DNA from: Oligoflexia bacterium
GTDB taxonomy: Bacteria > Bdellovibrionota_B > Oligoflexia > Oligoflexales > JAGOVF01
Length of the DNA stretch: 40,978 nucleotides
NCBI GenBank assembly: GCA_030432875.1
Contig: JAUILP010000028.1
Span: 1 to 40,978 of the forward strand
Reading direction: 5' to 3'
The notes beneath the pieces are model-generated. The model ran no database searches. It worked only from the letters and a program-made list of their open reading frames with translations, and was not told the DNA's origin. Below, in pieces: positions 39,706-40,978 of the stretch (positions are counted from its first letter, which is position 1; every line of letters starts with the position of its first letter). The position numbers were made by a program, and so were the translations under genes.

Positions 39706-40965
39706 ATGCATTTTAAAAAAATCATTATTTCAACCCAATTTATTTCATTTTCACTCATGAGTTGCGGCGCACAAGCACAATTTAATGGCAGGTATAATGT
39801 TAAGAGTACTGTTGACGTATATAGTGACGAATTAGCTAAATCCGAGGAATATAGCGATGATTTAGTTGTAAAACAAGATGAGGTTAACTCTGTAGACGAT
39901 GTTGAGGAACAAGGAGGTTATTCGTTAGAAAGGGAAGTTAACCCTGATGATTTTTACGAACCAGAGAGTCCTATCATTGACGACAGTATTTTGCCGTGTC
40001 CAAATTATCCCTATGATGTTGTCGTTTATTCAAACATCGAAAATAGCTTTTACCGCTGCGAAAATAATGAGTGGATTCCCATCGATTTTGAAGGATTTTT
40101 TCAAAATTTTATTGATGAAGCTATCGGACCTGAAGGCCCTGTTGGACCTCCAGGCTCTAAGGGAGACAAAGGAGACAAAGGAGACAAAGGAGACAAAGGA
40201 GACAAAGGAGACAAAGGAGAAATTGGACCGACAGGGCTCCCTGGAGTGGTCGGTCCTAAAGGAGAACCTGGAGCTATTGGCGCCAAGGGAGATGCCGGTG
40301 TAGCTGGGGCAAAGGGGGATAAAGGTGATCCCGGGATGGTCGGTGCAAAGGGTGACCAAGGATTGGCCGGTCCAAAAGGAGACAAGGGCGATCAAGGTGT
40401 TAAAGGCGATACAGGTGCTGTCGGTCCCAAGGGCGACAAAGGTGATGCCGGTCTACCAGGCGCTAAAGGTGACCAAGGATTGGCCGGTCCAAAAGGAGAC
40501 AAAGGCGATCAAGGTGTTAAAGGCGATACAGGTGCTGTCGGTCCCAAGGGCGACAAAGGTGATGCCGGTCTTCCAGGCGCTAAAGGTGAGCAAGGATTGG
40601 CCGGTCCAAAAGGAGACAAAGGCGATGCTGGTGCTATCGGACCTAAGGGCGCTAAAGGTGACCAAGGATTGGCCGGACCAAAAGGAGATAAAGGCGATCA
40701 GGGTCTTAAAGGCGATACTGGTGCTATAGGTCCCAAGGGCGAAAAAGGCGATTCAGGTGTTGCGGGCGCTAAAGGTGAAAAAGGCGATAAGGGTGACCCT
40801 GGTCCAAATTTACTAAACGATTTGTGTTTTTGTATTATCGGCGGCAGTGATTTTGGCAAAGACAATCAGTCTTGCAGTCGCATGGGGGCAGAGACAAATT
40901 GGGTGACTGGTAAGGATCTTACCCGCGTTAAATTAAAAGTTTATATGAGTGAATCATGTCCTTAA
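39706..40965 (+). CDS. Collagen-like lipoprotein with 76 G-X-Y triplets
   Basis: 419-aa exported protein. The ATG at 39706 is chosen over GTG at 39700 because gaggagg overlaps the GTG and sits about 5 nt before the ATG. The signal sequence ends in the lipobox LMSC (Cys20). Residues 21-140 form an acidic stem with a small domain containing CPNYPYDVVV and SFYRCENNEW. Residues 141-368 are 76 uninterrupted Gly-X-Y triplets rich in GDK, GPK and GDQ, whose Lys-Gly-Asp pairs stabilise bacterial triple helices without hydroxyproline. The C-terminal 51 residues contain five Cys (LCFCIIGG, QSCSR, ESCP) and may be a trimerisation or binding head. Expected to form a trimeric stalk on the cell surface. 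Function unknown; adhesion is the common guess. Confidence 0.88.
   Translation: MHFKKIIISTQFISFSLMSCGAQAQFNGRYNVKSTVDVYSDELAKSEEYSDDLVVKQDEVNSVDDVEEQGGYSLEREVNPDDFYEPESPIIDDSILPCPNYPYDVVVYSNIENSFYRCENNEWIPIDFEGFFQNFIDEAIGPEGPVGPPGSKGDKGDKGDKGDKGDKGDKGEIGPTGLPGVVGPKGEPGAIGAKGDAGVAGAKGDKGDPGMVGAKGDQGLAGPKGDKGDQGVKGDTGAVGPKGDKGDAGLPGAKGDQGLAGPKGDKGDQGVKGDTGAVGPKGDKGDAGLPGAKGEQGLAGPKGDKGDAGAIGPKGAKGDQGLAGPKGDKGDQGLKGDTGAIGPKGEKGDSGVAGAKGEKGDKGDPGPNLLNDLCFCIIGGSDFGKDNQSCSRMGAETNWVTGKDLTRVKLKVYMSESCP
40162..40215 (+). repeat. Six perfect 9-bp tandem repeats inside the collagen-like gene
   Basis: ggagacaaa is repeated six times without a mismatch, encoding six GDK triplets in a row. The identity at third codon positions shows recent expansion. 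Slippage here would change protein length by whole triplets, without a frameshift. Confidence 0.9.
40351..40584 (+). repeat. Two near-identical 117-bp tandem units in the collagen-like gene
   Basis: Thirteen G-X-Y triplets (GDQGLAGPKGDKGDQGVKGD, continuing to GLPGAK) occur twice in succession at 40351-40467 and 40468-40584, with identical protein and only a few silent DNA differences. A shortened 8-triplet version (40585-40656) and a diverged 13-triplet version (40657-40773) follow. This points to growth by segmental duplication. Confidence 0.85.
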
Positions 40966-40978
40966 TGAGAGACTGTGC

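Noticed and set aside
40030-40395. Antisense and shifted frames within the collagen-like gene with Pro/Ser- or Val/Lys-rich repeats
   Set aside because: Their periodicity only mirrors the G-X-Y repeats read in other frames; there are no start signals.
40162-40584. Short regular repeats considered as a CRISPR array
   Set aside because: They lie within one open frame, have a 9-bp and a 117-bp period, have no unique spacers of uniform length, and no cas genes occur in the window.

Overview
The window comes from a Gram-negative, probably heterotrophic bacterium. It encodes a LamB-type outer-membrane maltoporin, another predicted outer-membrane barrel, many Sec signal peptides and lipoproteins, and multiheme c-type cytochromes. 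Composition is moderately AT-rich. The lipoboxes mostly carry Ser just before the Cys (LMSC, ASSC, AISC). This would suit a Bdellovibrionota/Oligoflexia- or deltaproteobacteria-like lineage, but there is no rRNA or other phylogenetic marker, so that placement is only a guess.

Layout. (1) 166-3295: rarA, an orphan lipoprotein and an aspartoacylase-family metallo-hydrolase. (2) 3302-10184: a multiheme cytochrome locus. Six genes run leftward from 8733 and almost all are joined by 4-bp ATGA overlaps: a beta-propeller/11-heme fusion, a 41-residue membrane peptide, a membrane-anchored hexaheme NapC/NrfH-like cytochrome, a heme-free predicted outer-membrane barrel, a heptaheme periplasmic cytochrome and a small diheme probable lipoprotein. 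Diverging from them is a 14-heme probable lipoprotein built of seven diheme repeats. Together they carry 40 CxxCH sites and look like an inner-membrane-to-outer-surface electron conduit of unfamiliar composition. (3) 10209-15811: housekeeping and orphan genes (secreted EEP-family hydrolase, P-type Ca2+-ATPase, lipoprotein, GNAT acetyltransferase). (4) 16063-39265: a large starch/maltodextrin island. (5) 39706-40965: a collagen-like lipoprotein with 76 uninterrupted G-X-Y triplets.

How the starch island should work (inference from families): secreted or surface GH13 amylases, a six-hairpin (GH15-like) glycosidase and a GH31 enzyme cut or remodel alpha-glucans outside the cell or in the periplasm. 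LamB passes maltodextrins across the outer membrane and the MalEFGK-type ABC importer brings them into the cytoplasm. MalQ and the short-form alpha-glucan phosphorylase convert them to glucose and glucose-1-phosphate, and a polyphosphate-type glucokinase phosphorylates the free glucose. lamB, glgP and ppgK form one leftward operon; malK, malE, malF, malG, the six-hairpin enzyme and an amylase form a rightward one. No transcriptional regulator of the island is present in the window.

Sequence-level oddities include a GH13 enzyme whose region IV NHD motif reads VLD, a malG that seems to need a CTG start, a dispersed repeat of about 130 bp with terminal inverted repeats placed directly behind two amylase stop codons, and a second nested inverted-repeat element at 36998-37188. 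I saw no tRNA, rRNA, CRISPR array, transposase or prophage gene.
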